Source of the DNA: Vibrio scophthalmi LMG 19158
GTDB taxonomy: Bacteria > Pseudomonadota > Gammaproteobacteria > Enterobacterales > Vibrionaceae
Assembly (NCBI RefSeq): GCF_000222585.1
Contig: NZ_AFWE01000073.1
Location: 62,001-126,000, forward strand
DNA: 64,000 nucleotides
Direction: 5' to 3'
Of this stretch, positions 7,547 to 16,779 are shown one piece after another (within the stretch, counting starts at the first letter, position 1; each line of letters opens with the position of its first letter). A program made the position numbers and the translations under genes. Below the pieces are notes generated by a model that saw nothing but the letters and a program-made list of their open reading frames with translations, made no database searches and was not told where the DNA came from.

Positions 7547-8319
7547 TGCGCCTTTTTGATACCCACTGTCATTTGGATTTTGCACCATTTGCAGCGAATA
7601 TTGAACAACAGCTACAAAGTGCTCAGCAAGTTGGAGTTGAGCGTGTGCTACTGCCTGCTACTGGGCCTGAAAACTGGTCACGCTTAGCCTCACTAAGTAA
7701 GCAGTTTCCGGCACTCTATTATGCGTTGGGTTTCCATCCTTATTTTCTTACTCAGCAGTCTCTCAATGATGTGGTGCTTTTAGACGTTCAAATGACTGAG
7801 CGCGTCTCGCGCTGTGTTGCGATTGGTGAGTGTGGTTTAGATGCGATGGTTGATGTCCCTATGGCACAGCAGGAAGCCATTTTTATTGCTCAAATTGAGT
7901 TGGCCAAACAGCATCGTTTGCCACTTATTCTCCATGGGCGAAAAACGCACAATCGGCTGATTCAATTGCTTAAACAAGCGCGCTTTGAATATGGTGGCAT
8001 ACTGCATGGGTTTTCGGGCAGTTATCAGCAAGCAATGCAATTTATCGATTTAGGTTTCTATCTCGGCATTGGTGGCGTGATCACTTACCCGCGTGCAAAT
8101 AAAACTCGTCAAGCCGTCGCGCAATTACCTCTTTCTGCTTTAGTGTTGGAGACGGATGCCCCAGATATGCCGTTAATGGGTTATCAAGGTGAGCCCAATC
8201 ATCCCAAACGTTTGCCTCTGGTTTTACAGCATTTGGCACAATTGCAGAATAAAGATAGGCAAACGGTTGCTGATAACGTTTGGCGTAATAGCAATTTGGC
8301 CCTAAATATTTGTGAATAA
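7546..8319 (+). CDS. TatD-family metal-dependent hydrolase (YjjV-like)
   Basis: A 257-residue TIM-barrel hydrolase of the TatD DNase group. Metal ligands are visible: DTHCHLDF at the N-terminus, GECGLD, LHGRK, LHGFSGS, and ETDAPDMP near the C-terminus. TatD proteins are 3'-5' exonucleases or deoxyribonucleases; the YjjV branch is less well characterised. The ATG at 7546 overlaps the stop of the preceding small gene; a GTG one codon earlier is also possible. There is no clear terminator before the next promoter region. Confidence 0.9.
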   Translation: MRLFDTHCHLDFAPFAANIEQQLQSAQQVGVERVLLPATGPENWSRLASLSKQFPALYYALGFHPYFLTQQSLNDVVLLDVQMTERVSRCVAIGECGLDAMVDVPMAQQEAIFIAQIELAKQHRLPLILHGRKTHNRLIQLLKQARFEYGGILHGFSGSYQQAMQFIDLGFYLGIGGVITYPRANKTRQAVAQLPLSALVLETDAPDMPLMGYQGEPNHPKRLPLVLQHLAQLQNKDRQTVADNVWRNSNLALNICE

Positions 8320-8363
8320 ATTCTAAAATGTTTGTACGCTTTGTGAATTTGAAGAGTGATTTT

Positions 8364-8379
8364 ATTGATCGTGATCACA
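8364..8379 (+). promoter_or_regulatory. Candidate CRP site upstream of nupC
   Basis: ATTGA-TCGTGA-TCACA: the right half is a perfect TCACA and the left matches three of five bases of TGTGA with the correct 6-bp spacer. It lies 145 bp upstream of nupC, a gene under CRP and CytR control in enteric bacteria. Only moderate support. Confidence 0.5.
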
Positions 8380-8523
8380 TTTGTGATTGAACAATGCGTG
8401 AATCGTATCAGAAAGTGTGAAGGGCACATTACTTTATCATAGGTGGGATGAGTATAATTGCCCCGCTTTTTGAGCTCCATTTTGTAACACGCCAACAAAT
8501 AACTTATAAGGAAGTCATAAACT

Positions 8524-9828
8524 ATGAGCCTGTTTATGAGCCTAGTCGGTATGGTAGTGCTTCTTGCTATTGCATTTGCATTTTCATCTAACCGCAAAGC
8601 TATCAATTTTAGAACTGTGGGTGGCGCTTTCGCTATCCAATTTATCCTTGGTGCATTCGTTTTATACGTACCATGGGGCCGTGATCTATTAAACGGTTTT
8701 TCACAAGGGGTTTCTAACGTTATCAACTATGGTAACGCAGGTACCGACTTCCTATTCGGCGGTCTTGTTTCTGGCAAGATGTTCGAACTATTCGGTGGCG
8801 GCGGTTTCATCTTCGCATTCCGCGTACTTCCAACGCTAATTTTCTTCTCTGCACTGATTTCGGTTCTTTACTACATCGGCGTTATGCAGTGGGTTATCCG
8901 CATTCTTGGTGGCGCACTACAAAAAGCGCTTGGCACTTCTCGTGCGGAATCAATGTCTGCAGCAGCTAACATTTTCGTAGGTCAAACTGAAGCACCACTA
9001 GTGGTTCGTCCGTTTGTACCTAAGATGACACAATCTGAGCTATTTGCAGTAATGTGTGGTGGTCTTGCATCCGTTGCTGGTGGTGTACTAGCAGGTTACG
9101 CGCAAATGGGTGTGCCACTAGAGTACCTAGTAGCAGCATCATTCATGGCAGCACCTGGTGGTCTACTGTTCGCTAAGATTCTGTACCCAGAAGTTGATAA
9201 GCCTCAAGAAGACATCCAAGAAGCAATGGATGGCGGCGACGACAAACCTGCAAACGTGATTGACGCAGCAGCAGGCGGCGCAGCAGCAGGTCTACAACTA
9301 GCGCTAAACGTTGGTGCAATGCTAATCGCATTCGTAGGTCTAATCGCGCTAATCAACGGTATGCTTGGTGGCATCGGTGGTTGGTTCGGTATGCCTGAAC
9401 TGACCCTAGAACTGATTCTAGGTTACGCGTTCTCTCCACTAGCATTCCTAATCGGTGTGCCAATGGACGAAGCAATCTTTGCTGGTTCATTCATCGGTCA
9501 AAAACTGGTTGTGAACGAATTCGTTGCTTACCTAAACTTCACTCCATACATTCCTCACCTTGTTGATGGTGTATTGGTTGCTGATGCGGTAGTTCCTGCG
9601 ACTGGCGAAATCATGTCGCCGAAGACAATGGCTATCATCTCATTTGCACTTTGTGGTTTCGCGAACCTTTCATCTATCGCGATTCTACTAGGTGGCCTAG
9701 GTTCTCTAGCACCAAGCCGTCGCAGCGACATCGCACGTATGGGTGTTAAAGCGGTACTTGCGGGTACGCTATCTAACCTAATGGCAGCAACAATTGCAGG
9801 TTTCTGTCTAACACTATCAAGCATGTAA
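8524..9828 (+). CDS. nupC: Concentrative nucleoside transporter, NupC/CNT family
   Basis: A 434-residue inner-membrane symporter that imports nucleosides with Na+ or H+. [11 protein letters not shown] falls at residues 153-163, the position of the substrate-binding G-Q-T-E of the V. cholerae transporter of known structure. A second conserved block, [15 protein letters not shown], contains the other binding-site Glu. The C-terminal half holds [15 protein letters not shown]. The protein is almost entirely hydrophobic helices with one acidic insert around residues 226-242. The SD is AAGGAAG. Strong codon bias suggests high expression. It supplies substrate for the downstream deo genes; a terminator at 9863-9900 separates them. 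Confidence 0.95.
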   Translation: MSLFMSLVGMVVLLAIAFAFSSNRKAINFRTVGGAFAIQFILGAFVLYVPWGRDLLNGFSQGVSNVINYGNAGTDFLFGGLVSGKMFELFGGGGFIFAFRVLPTLIFFSALISVLYYIGVMQWVIRILGGALQKALGTSRAESMSAAANIFVGQTEAPLVVRPFVPKMTQSELFAVMCGGLASVAGGVLAGYAQMGVPLEYLVAASFMAAPGGLLFAKILYPEVDKPQEDIQEAMDGGDDKPANVIDAAAGGAAAGLQLALNVGAMLIAFVGLIALINGMLGGIGGWFGMPELTLELILGYAFSPLAFLIGVPMDEAIFAGSFIGQKLVVNEFVAYLNFTPYIPHLVDGVLVADAVVPATGEIMSPKTMAIISFALCGFANLSSIAILLGGLGSLAPSRRSDIARMGVKAVLAGTLSNLMAATIAGFCLTLSSM

Positions 9829-9862
9829 TAAGCGCTCGATAATATAGACGTCACTTGACACG

Positions 9863-9900
9863 ATGCCCTGTAGCAAGAGATTGCTGCGGGGTATTTTTTT
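9863..9900 (+). terminator. Terminator after nupC
   Basis: CCCTGTAGCAA and TTGCTGCGGGG form an imperfect stem around GAGA, followed by TATTTTTTT. Confidence 0.85.
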
Positions 9901-10353
9901 GCTTGAATGTTCGTGGCCATGTTTTGCTGTGCTTTTCACTTCGGATATGCACGAAAGTTCGAGCTAACTTTTTTGAGATACAAACCGTTTGCGTTCTTTT
10001 TGTTACTACAGTTTTGCGGTGAATGTCGATAATGTAGAGCCATCAATGCAATTTGGGTTGGAATGGATTCGACTCAGCAATGAATTTTAACTGGTTAGCA
10101 AATCAATGCTCTCCAGAGGTATATAGCGCAAGCGTTTTTGCGCACTATATGATATTAAAGACACCGCAATCATAGATTGTTGTGCCATAGGCCAAACTGG
10201 TACTGTGCGGTGACAAGGATAGCAATTGGGGCAGATTCGCTATTTGCCACGAGTCTTCAAGGAACCAAGTCCGTTCATCAATAACTGCGTTCTCAACCTA
10301 TACTATTTAAGGCCAGAAGCAGTCACATTTTTGAATACTTATCGGAGATAGAA
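9901..10353 (+). promoter_or_regulatory. Gene-free leader region of the deo operon
   Basis: About 450 bp with no credible ORF. Two hairpins are visible: ATATAG (10121-10126) with CTATAT (10145-10150), extended by GCGCAA/TTTGCGC-type pairs, and CACCGCA (10162-10168) with TGCGGTG (10206-10212), enclosing a further CCA/TGG pair. A deo operon normally has CRP/CytR-type promoters, but I could not place consensus sites. The length and folding suggest a structured 5' UTR, not assigned to a known family. Confidence 0.4.
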
Positions 10354-11130
10354 ATGAGCGATTTAAAAGCAGCAGCGTTACGTGCACTTCAACTAATGGA
10401 TCTAACGACGCTAAATGATGACGACACAGATGCAAAAGTAATTTCACTTTGTCATGACGCAAAAACAGCCGTTGGCAATACTGCTGCGATCTGTATCTAC
10501 CCTCGCTTTATTCCTATTGCTAAGAAGACACTTCGCGAACAAGGTACACCAAATGTACGTATCGCAACGGTAACTAACTTCCCTCACGGTAACGACGATA
10601 TCGAGATTGCTGTTGCGGAAACCAAAGCAGCCGTTGCCTACGGTGCGGATGAAGTTGACGTTGTATTCCCATACCGTGCTCTTATTGCGGGTAATGCGGA
10701 AGTGGGCGCTGAGCTAGTTAAGCAATGTAAAGCAGCGTGTGGCGATATCCTTCTTAAAGTGATCATCGAAACGGGTGAGCTAAAAGAAGAAGCGCTAATC
10801 AAGCAAGCTTCGCAAATCTGTATCGAAGCGGGCGCTGACTTCATCAAAACCTCAACAGGTAAAGTGCCAGTAAACGCGACGCCGGAATACGCACGTATGA
10901 TGCTAGAAGTGATTCGTGATATGGGTGTTGCTGAGACCGTTGGTTTCAAACCTGCGGGCGGCGTACGTACTGCTGAAGATGCAGCGGCATACTTAGCAAT
11001 GGCTGATGAAATCCTAGGTGATAACTGGGTTGATGCTCGCCACTACCGTTTTGGTGCATCAAGCCTACTAACAAGCCTTCTTAATACATTAGAAGTGACA
11101 GACGAGACTGCTGACCCAGCAGCGTACTAA
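10354..11130 (+). CDS. deoC: Deoxyribose-phosphate aldolase
   Basis: A 258-residue class I aldolase that splits 2-deoxyribose-5-phosphate into acetaldehyde and glyceraldehyde-3-phosphate, the last step of deoxynucleoside breakdown. FIKTSTGK holds the Schiff-base Lys at residue 165, and GFKPAGGVR holds the second active-site Lys. Length equals E. coli DeoC (259). The SD is CGGAGA before the ATG. It is the first gene of deoCABD, all on plus, but a 227-bp gap with a large hairpin separates it from deoA, so it may be expressed at a different level. Confidence 0.98.
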   Translation: MSDLKAAALRALQLMDLTTLNDDDTDAKVISLCHDAKTAVGNTAAICIYPRFIPIAKKTLREQGTPNVRIATVTNFPHGNDDIEIAVAETKAAVAYGADEVDVVFPYRALIAGNAEVGAELVKQCKAACGDILLKVIIETGELKEEALIKQASQICIEAGADFIKTSTGKVPVNATPEYARMMLEVIRDMGVAETVGFKPAGGVRTAEDAAAYLAMADEILGDNWVDARHYRFGASSLLTSLLNTLEVTDETADPAAY

Positions 11131-11170
11131 TCTCTTCGTCATATTTGAAGCTGCAGCGTTGTTTGCTGCA

Positions 11171-11218
11171 TAAATTCGCTCTAATCACATAGTTATCTAT
11201 GCTCATAGAGCGAATTTA
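11171..11218 (+). other. Large intercistronic hairpin between deoC and deoA
   Basis: Arms TAAATTCGCTCTA (11171-11183) and TAGAGCGAATTTA (11206-11218) are perfectly complementary over 13 bp. The loop carries a second 5-bp stem, CATAG-ttat-CTATG. No U-run follows, so it is more likely an RNA processing or stability element than a terminator. Confidence 0.7.
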
Positions 11219-11357
11219 CTGGCTGCCTAGCTGCCGCTCCAACTATTTAGAAGATGGTGTAAAAATTCTGTCTGTTTGATGAAGTGGTGCTAGCCATCAC
11301 TTCAATCTCTACCTCTATTCCCTACAACCATAACTCGCACGAGTATGGGAGGATCTA

Positions 11358-12686
11358 ATGTACTTACCTCAAGAGATCATTCGTAAAAAACGTGACGGCG
11401 AAGTGCTGACCAGCGACGAGATCAACTTCTTTATTCAAGGCGTAGCAAACAATACTGTTTCTGAAGGTCAGATTGCTGCGTTTGCTATGACGATTTTCTT
11501 CAATGAAATGACGATGCCAGAGCGTATTGCCCTAACGTGCGCAATGCGTGATTCAGGCATGGTCATCGATTGGAGCCACATGAACTTCGGTGGTCCGATT
11601 GTTGACAAACATTCAACCGGTGGCGTGGGTGACGTAACGTCCTTAATGCTTGGCCCTATGGTGGCAGCATGTGGTGGTTTCGTTCCGATGATCTCTGGTC
11701 GTGGTTTAGGCCACACAGGTGGTACGCTCGATAAACTTGAAGCGATCCCTGGCTACAACATTACTCCAAGCAATGAGGTCTTTGGTCAAGTGACTAAAGA
11801 CGCCGGTGTTGCGATCATCGGTCAGACGGGCGATCTTGCTCCGGCTGATAAGCGTGTATACGCAACGCGTGATATCACCGCAACCGTTGACAATATCTCG
11901 TTGATTACTGCGTCAATTCTGTCTAAGAAACTGGCTGCGGGTCTTGAGTCACTGGTGATGGATGTCAAAGTAGGTTCAGGTGCCTTTATGCCAACTTACG
12001 AAGCATCAGAAGAGCTGGCAAAATCAATCGTGGCCGTTGCCAATGGCGCAGGTACCAAAACCACCGCCATCCTGACTGATATGAACCAAGTACTTGCATC
12101 GTCAGCAGGTAACGCAGTTGAAGTGCGCGAAGCTGTGCGCTTTTTAACTGGCGAATACCGTAACCCTCGCTTACTAGAAGTGACGCTAGCGTCTTGTGCG
12201 GAAATGTTGGTGTTGGCTAAGCTGGCGAAAGACAGCGAAGAAGCGAACGCTAAACTGATGGAAGTGTTGGATAACGGTAAAGCAGCAGAGTGTTTTGGCA
12301 AGATGGTCGCAGGCCTTGGCGGCCCGGCAGACTTTATTGCGAACTACGATAACTATTTAGAAAAAGCGCAGATCATCAAGCCAGTGTTTGCTGAGCAAAA
12401 TGGTGTGGTTTCTGCGATGGATACCCGTGCGATTGGTATGGCAGTGGTTTCTATGGGTGGTGGTCGCCGTGTGGCGACGGATGAAATTGACTACGCAGTT
12501 GGTTTTGACCAGTTCATTCGCTTAGGTGAAGTGGCTGACGAGAATAAACCATTGGCACTGATTCATGCCCGCTCTGAAGAGCAGTGGCAAGAAGCGGCCA
12601 AAGCACTGCGTAACGCAATTCAAATTGGCGGTGAGTACACCCCAACGCCAAACGTATATTGTCAAATTCGCGCTGAAGACGTTTAA
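11358..12686 (+). CDS. deoA: Thymidine phosphorylase
   Basis: A 442-residue cytosolic enzyme that converts thymidine and phosphate into thymine and deoxyribose-1-phosphate. [10 protein letters not shown] at about residue 83 is the conserved phosphate-binding block; [27 protein letters not shown] and [10 protein letters not shown] follow as in the family. Length matches E. coli DeoA (440). The SD is GGGAGGA. It is the second gene of the deo operon and is followed by deoB after 57 bp. Confidence 0.98.
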   Translation: MYLPQEIIRKKRDGEVLTSDEINFFIQGVANNTVSEGQIAAFAMTIFFNEMTMPERIALTCAMRDSGMVIDWSHMNFGGPIVDKHSTGGVGDVTSLMLGPMVAACGGFVPMISGRGLGHTGGTLDKLEAIPGYNITPSNEVFGQVTKDAGVAIIGQTGDLAPADKRVYATRDITATVDNISLITASILSKKLAAGLESLVMDVKVGSGAFMPTYEASEELAKSIVAVANGAGTKTTAILTDMNQVLASSAGNAVEVREAVRFLTGEYRNPRLLEVTLASCAEMLVLAKLAKDSEEANAKLMEVLDNGKAAECFGKMVAGLGGPADFIANYDNYLEKAQIIKPVFAEQNGVVSAMDTRAIGMAVVSMGGGRRVATDEIDYAVGFDQFIRLGEVADENKPLALIHARSEEQWQEAAKALRNAIQIGGEYTPTPNVYCQIRAEDV

Positions 12687-12743
12687 ACTTAATTAAGGCC
12701 TACTTAATAATAACGAATTCCAAGTGGGCCTGAGGAACGAGCA

Positions 12744-13964
12744 ATGAAAAGAGCATTTATTTTAGTCCTAGACTCATTTGGTATTGGTGAAACAGCAGAT
12801 GCTGCACAATTTGGTGATGTTGGTGCTGACACCATGGGCCACATTGCAGAGCAGTGTGCGAAAGGTTTAGCCGATAACGATCAGCGCAGCGGCGCACTGA
12901 AACTGCCAAATTTATCTAAGCTTGGTTTGGCGATGGCGCACAAAGAATCAACCGGTCACTTTGCTGCTGGCCTTGAGAGTGATGTTGAGATCATTGGTGC
13001 TTACGGTCATGCGGCGGAGCTCTCTTCTGGTAAAGATACTCCGTCAGGTCACTGGGAAATTGCCGGTGTACCGGTATTATTCGACTGGGGCTACTTTACC
13101 GATAAGAGTAATAGCTTCCCTAAAGAGCTGACTGATCGCATTCTTGCGCGTGCGGGCCTAGAAGACTATTTAGGCAACTGCCATGCGTCAGGCACACAAG
13201 TGCTTGATGATTTGGGCGAAGAGCACATGAAAACGGGTTTGCCAATTTTCTACACTTCGGCTGATTCTGTATTCCAGATTGCGTGTCATGAAGAGACTTT
13301 CGGCCTTGAGCGTCTATTGGAGCTTTGCCAAATCGCTCGTGAAGAGTTGGCAGACTACAACATTGGCCGTGTTATCGCTCGTCCATTCATTGGCCCAGGT
13401 AAAGGTCAGTTTGAACGTACTGGTAACCGTCGCGATTTATCGGTTGAGCCGCCAGCAACCACCGTCTTGCAAAAGCTGGTTGAAGAGAAGCAAGGTCATG
13501 TGGTTTCAATCGGTAAGATTGCTGATATCTATGCGAACTGCGGTATTACTAAGAAAGTAAAAGCGACCGGCATCCCAGCGCTATTTGATGCAACGCTAGA
13601 GCAGATTAAGCAAGCGGGTGACAACACGATTGTCTTCACTAACTTTGTTGATTTTGACTCTGCTTACGGTCACCGTCGTGACGTCGCGGGTTACGCAGCA
13701 GCGCTAGAATATTTCGATGGCCGCATCAATGAAGTTCTAGAATTGATGCAAGAAGATGACATCCTGATCCTAACCGCCGATCACGGTTGTGATCCGACAT
13801 GGCAAGGTACCGATCATACACGTGAGCATATCCCAGTGATCGTTTACGGTCAGAAGGTGCCTGCTGGCTCGTTAGGCCTGCGTGATACGTTTGCGGATAT
13901 CGGCCAGACACTAGCAGGTTATTTTGCTACATCTCCGATGGATTATGGCAAAGGCTTCTTGTAA
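12744..13964 (+). CDS. deoB: Phosphopentomutase
   Basis: A 406-residue alkaline-phosphatase-fold mutase that interconverts (deoxy)ribose-1-phosphate and the 5-phosphate, feeding DeoC. Mn ligands are seen in [10 protein letters not shown] at the N-terminus, in [10 protein letters not shown] and in [11 protein letters not shown]. The phosphorylated Thr lies in [12 protein letters not shown]. Length is one short of E. coli DeoB (407). The SD is GAGGAACG. It lies between deoA and deoD, with short gaps. Confidence 0.98.
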   Translation: MKRAFILVLDSFGIGETADAAQFGDVGADTMGHIAEQCAKGLADNDQRSGALKLPNLSKLGLAMAHKESTGHFAAGLESDVEIIGAYGHAAELSSGKDTPSGHWEIAGVPVLFDWGYFTDKSNSFPKELTDRILARAGLEDYLGNCHASGTQVLDDLGEEHMKTGLPIFYTSADSVFQIACHEETFGLERLLELCQIAREELADYNIGRVIARPFIGPGKGQFERTGNRRDLSVEPPATTVLQKLVEEKQGHVVSIGKIADIYANCGITKKVKATGIPALFDATLEQIKQAGDNTIVFTNFVDFDSAYGHRRDVAGYAAALEYFDGRINEVLELMQEDDILILTADHGCDPTWQGTDHTREHIPVIVYGQKVPAGSLGLRDTFADIGQTLAGYFATSPMDYGKGFL

Positions 13965-13974
13965 ATTACTTAAT

Positions 13975-13998
13975 GGCGCTACGGATAGTCGTAGCGCC
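13975..13998 (+). other. Intercistronic hairpin between deoB and deoD
   Basis: Arms GGCGCTAC and GTAGCGCC, 8 bp, loop GGATAGTC. The tail TTACTTATATTTT is only weakly U-rich. It may be a partial terminator or a stabiliser that sets the deoB/deoD ratio. Confidence 0.55.
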
Positions 13999-14027
13999 TT
14001 ACTTATATTTTGAAAAGGAATACACAA

Positions 14028-14747
14028 ATGGCAACTCCACATATTAATGCTGAAATGGGTGCTTTTGCAGACGTAGTTCTAATGCCGGGCGACCCGCTAC
14101 GCGCTAAATACATTGCAGAAACGTTCCTAGAAGACGTAGTTCAAGTATGTGATGTTCGTAATATGTTCGGTTACACCGGTACTTACAAAGGTCGTAAGAT
14201 CTCGGTTATGGGCCACGGCATGGGTATTCCTTCATGCTCAATCTATGTTACAGAGCTAATTAAAGACTTTGGTGTGAAGAAAGTGATCCGTGTTGGTAGC
14301 TGTGGCGCGGTTAACGAAGACATTAAAGTACGTGATGTGGTTATCGGTATGGGTGCTTGTACTGACTCAAAAGTAAACCGTATTCGTTTTAAAGATCACG
14401 ACTTTGCTGCGATTGCAGATTACAAAATGGTTCGTGCAGCTGAAGATGCAGCAAAAGCTCGTGGTATCGACGTAAAAGTCGGTAACCTATTCTCTGCTGA
14501 ACTGTTCTACACGCCAGATCCAGAAATGTTCGACGTAATGGACAAATACGGCATCGTGGGTGTTGAAATGGAAGCGGCGGGTATCTACGGTGTTGCAGCT
14601 GAATACGGCGCGAAAGCACTGACTATCTGTACTGTTTCAGATCATATTAAAACAGGTGAACAAACCTCTTCTGAAGAGCGTCAAAACACCTTTAACGACA
14701 TGATGTTGATTGCCCTAGATTCAGTTCTACTTGGCGACGCAGACTAA
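14028..14747 (+). CDS. deoD: Purine nucleoside phosphorylase, DeoD type
   Basis: A 239-residue hexameric-type phosphorylase that releases purine bases and (deoxy)ribose-1-phosphate. Motifs are [13 protein letters not shown] for phosphate binding, [28 protein letters not shown] (Glu that binds ribose) and [10 protein letters not shown] (general-acid Asp). The start at 14028 is preferred because AAGGAA lies 8-13 bases upstream and [11 protein letters not shown] matches the family; an in-frame ATG at 14010 has no SD. It is the last gene of the operon and ends before the terminator at 14838. Confidence 0.98.
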   Translation: MATPHINAEMGAFADVVLMPGDPLRAKYIAETFLEDVVQVCDVRNMFGYTGTYKGRKISVMGHGMGIPSCSIYVTELIKDFGVKKVIRVGSCGAVNEDIKVRDVVIGMGACTDSKVNRIRFKDHDFAAIADYKMVRAAEDAAKARGIDVKVGNLFSAELFYTPDPEMFDVMDKYGIVGVEMEAAGIYGVAAEYGAKALTICTVSDHIKTGEQTSSEERQNTFNDMMLIALDSVLLGDAD

Positions 14748-14837
14748 TAACGTCGATTAGAGTGCTCACTTCGAGAGTTGGAGATGTTGCGCTTTAGATA
14801 TCAAGATAACCTTTATGCGTTGTCTTGAAGCAAAATA

Positions 14838-14869
14838 AAAGGGTTGAAGTATGACTACTTCAACCCTTT
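14838..14869. terminator. Bidirectional terminator between deoD and ytjB
   Basis: Arms AAAGGGTTGAAGTA (14838-14851) and TACTTCAACCCTTT (14856-14869) are perfect over 14 bp with loop TGAC. It can serve deoD on plus, and on minus the ytjB transcript after it has passed through the 7-bp repeats. Confidence 0.8.
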
Positions 14870-14880
14870 AAAATATCTCG

Positions 14881-14964
14881 CTTCTCGCTTCTCGCTTCTC
14901 GCTTCTCGCTTCTCGCTTCTCGCTTCTCGCTTCTCGCTTCTCGCTTCTCGCTTCTCGCTTCTCG
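14881..14964. repeat. Twelve perfect tandem copies of CTTCTCG
   Basis: 84 bp of unbroken CTTCTCG heptamers, with a partial copy on each side. On the minus strand it reads CGAGAAG and begins two bases after the ytjB stop codon, so it lies in the 3' UTR of that gene, before the terminator. The perfect copies imply recent expansion, so copy number should vary between strains. Confidence 0.98.
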
Positions 14965-14966
14965 CT

Positions 14967-15569
14967 CTACATCTCTTTCAGCAACAAGTTTTCACCCTTG
15001 TTCTTTGGCTTACGGCGAATAATGAAGGCCAATAAGAAACCAGCCACAAAACTCACTCCGACCATCGAGTACATGTAGCGATCACTCTTGCGGTAATAGT
15101 GATCGGAAAAGGCGGTCAACTTACCGGTTTCAAAGGTCATACGAATAAAACCGACGATGCTATTGTCATGCATGATGGGCTCAACCAACTGCTGACGGCC
15201 AATCCGCGCCGTTTCCAATGGGGTATCTAAGCCCAGGATTTCACGTACTGATTTGGCTTTATCGCTGGAGGCAAGGCGAATACCTTCCGCATTATAGATT
15301 GTGGCATCAAACACCAATTTGTCTTGTGACAATTGATTGGTGAGGCGTAACAAGCGCTCTTGGTCACCTTCAGAGATCATGGTGCCAGCCGACAGAGAGG
15401 CTTGAGAAATGAGTACTTTCGTAAATGTTTCGAGCTGGTTTGCTTGGATCTGTTCGTTACCTTTGGTGATTTTCACGCTATTAACCGCAATCATCGCACC
15501 GCCAGCAATCAAAAACAGAATGACCAGCACTCTTATCGCCATACGAAATGAAAACAAAGAAGAGTCCAT
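14967..15569 (-). CDS. AhpA/YtjB-family inner-membrane protein
   Basis: A 200-residue protein with one membrane segment near residues 10-30 (VLVILFLIAGGAMIAV) and another near 165-185 (YSMVGVSFVAGFLLAFII). About 130 residues lie between them, most likely in the periplasm, followed by a short basic tail RRKPKNKGE. It matches the YtjB (Smp) family that is encoded divergently from serB in gammaproteobacteria. The SD is GGAAGGTAAC. The biochemical role is not established; the layout resembles a sensor-less periplasmic (Cache-like) module. The stop codon abuts the heptamer repeat. Confidence 0.82.
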   Translation of the reverse strand: MDSSLFSFRMAIRVLVILFLIAGGAMIAVNSVKITKGNEQIQANQLETFTKVLISQASLSAGTMISEGDQERLLRLTNQLSQDKLVFDATIYNAEGIRLASSDKAKSVREILGLDTPLETARIGRQQLVEPIMHDNSIVGFIRMTFETGKLTAFSDHYYRKSDRYMYSMVGVSFVAGFLLAFIIRRKPKNKGENLLLKEM

Positions 15570-15720
15570 TAGTTACCTTCCATTACCTTAGAGTCGTATA
15601 GCAGTGAGCTGTGACTCGCGGGCTAAAACATAAAATATCGTATACACTGCGCATATTGAGACTTGCGTTACCAAATTGCAATAGGGTAACGTGGAAGCAA
15701 TTTTAACAGGAATTTTTGAC

Positions 15721-16701
15721 ATGGATATGTTTAATACCTTATCAATACGTCGTCATACGACGCTACTTAATCGCTTACCTGAAACCCAGCAGTCTACTAA
15801 TTTCGATCGCAAAAAGGCTGGTTGGATTGTGTTTGCTCACTATCTCAATGGGCAACAGTTTGATGACATCGATTTTTTCACTGGTGAATATAACCCGATC
15901 GTCGATGTTTGGAAGGTCGGGCAATATGAAGTTGCTTTGATGGCAGGCGAGCTGACCGCTGAATTGGAAGAGATTTTACAAGCTCTAGAGCTCGACTATG
16001 CACAACTGCGCGATATTCCCGATCTAACTAAGCCGGGTTTGATTGTGATGGACATGGACTCGACGGCGATTCAAATTGAGTGCATTGATGAGATTGCTAA
16101 GTTGGCTGGTGTCGGCGAGGAAGTCTCGGCGATCACTGAGCGTGCGATGCAAGGTGAACTCGATTTTGAACAAAGCTTACGTCAACGTGTTGCTAAGCTT
16201 GAAGGTGCTGACGAAGGTATTCTTAGCCAAGTGCGTCAGTCATTGCCGTTAATGCCCGATTTAGGTGAGCTGGTGACTACGCTACACAAGTTTGGCTGGA
16301 AGAGTACGATCGCTTCTGGTGGCTTCACCTATTTCTCTGATCACTTACAGCAGATGCTTGGCCTTGATCATGCCCAATCAAATGTATTGGAAATTGTGGA
16401 TGGTAAGCTGACGGGGAAAGTGTTGGGGGAGGTGGTCTCTGCGCAGACCAAAGCGGATATTTTGCTGCAACTGGCAGAGCAATATCAGATAGAAGTGCAT
16501 AATACGATTGCTGTCGGTGATGGCGCGAATGATCTCACTATGATGGGTGTTGCCGGTTTAGGTATTGCTTATCATGCTAAACCGAAGGTTGAACAACAAG
16601 CGCAGAGTGCGGTGCGCTACAGTGGTTTAGGTGGTGTGCTGTGTATCTTATCTGCGCAGCTTATTCAGCAACAGAAAATCAGTTTTAAGCCACTACCTTA
16701 A
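15721..16701 (+). CDS. serB: Phosphoserine phosphatase
   Basis: A 326-residue HAD phosphatase that makes L-serine from phosphoserine, the last step of serine synthesis. VMDMDSTAIQIECIDE holds the nucleophile Asp and acid Asp, ASGGFTYF the Ser/Thr motif, and GDGANDLTMM the metal Asp residues. The first 110 residues form the regulatory N-terminal part. The frame is open to a GTG at 15691. The ATG at 15721 (MDMFNTLSIRRH) with ACAGGA upstream is preferred; an ATG two codons later is also possible. It is divergent from ytjB and ends at a strong terminator. Confidence 0.95.
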   Translation: MDMFNTLSIRRHTTLLNRLPETQQSTNFDRKKAGWIVFAHYLNGQQFDDIDFFTGEYNPIVDVWKVGQYEVALMAGELTAELEEILQALELDYAQLRDIPDLTKPGLIVMDMDSTAIQIECIDEIAKLAGVGEEVSAITERAMQGELDFEQSLRQRVAKLEGADEGILSQVRQSLPLMPDLGELVTTLHKFGWKSTIASGGFTYFSDHLQQMLGLDHAQSNVLEIVDGKLTGKVLGEVVSAQTKADILLQLAEQYQIEVHNTIAVGDGANDLTMMGVAGLGIAYHAKPKVEQQAQSAVRYSGLGGVLCILSAQLIQQQKISFKPLP

Positions 16702-16722
16702 GTGACTTGATACGAATCGAGT

Positions 16723-16751
16723 AAAAAAGCGAGCCGAAGCTCGCTTTTTTT
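16723..16751. terminator. Terminator after serB
   Basis: AAAAAAGCGAGC and GCTCGCTTTTTTT around CGAA. It is symmetrical, so it may also act on the convergent PilZ gene. Confidence 0.92.
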
Positions 16752-16779
16752 GTTTCTACACGACGCATTGTGAGAGGCG

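Noticed and set aside
10061-10080. tmRNA-like GGATTCGAC string
   Set aside because: No tRNA-like ends or tag-peptide reading frame accompany it.
14844-15035. Plus-strand ORF with repeated LASRFSL units
   Set aside because: It is the translation of the heptamer array with no SD; the gene on the other strand ends beside it.
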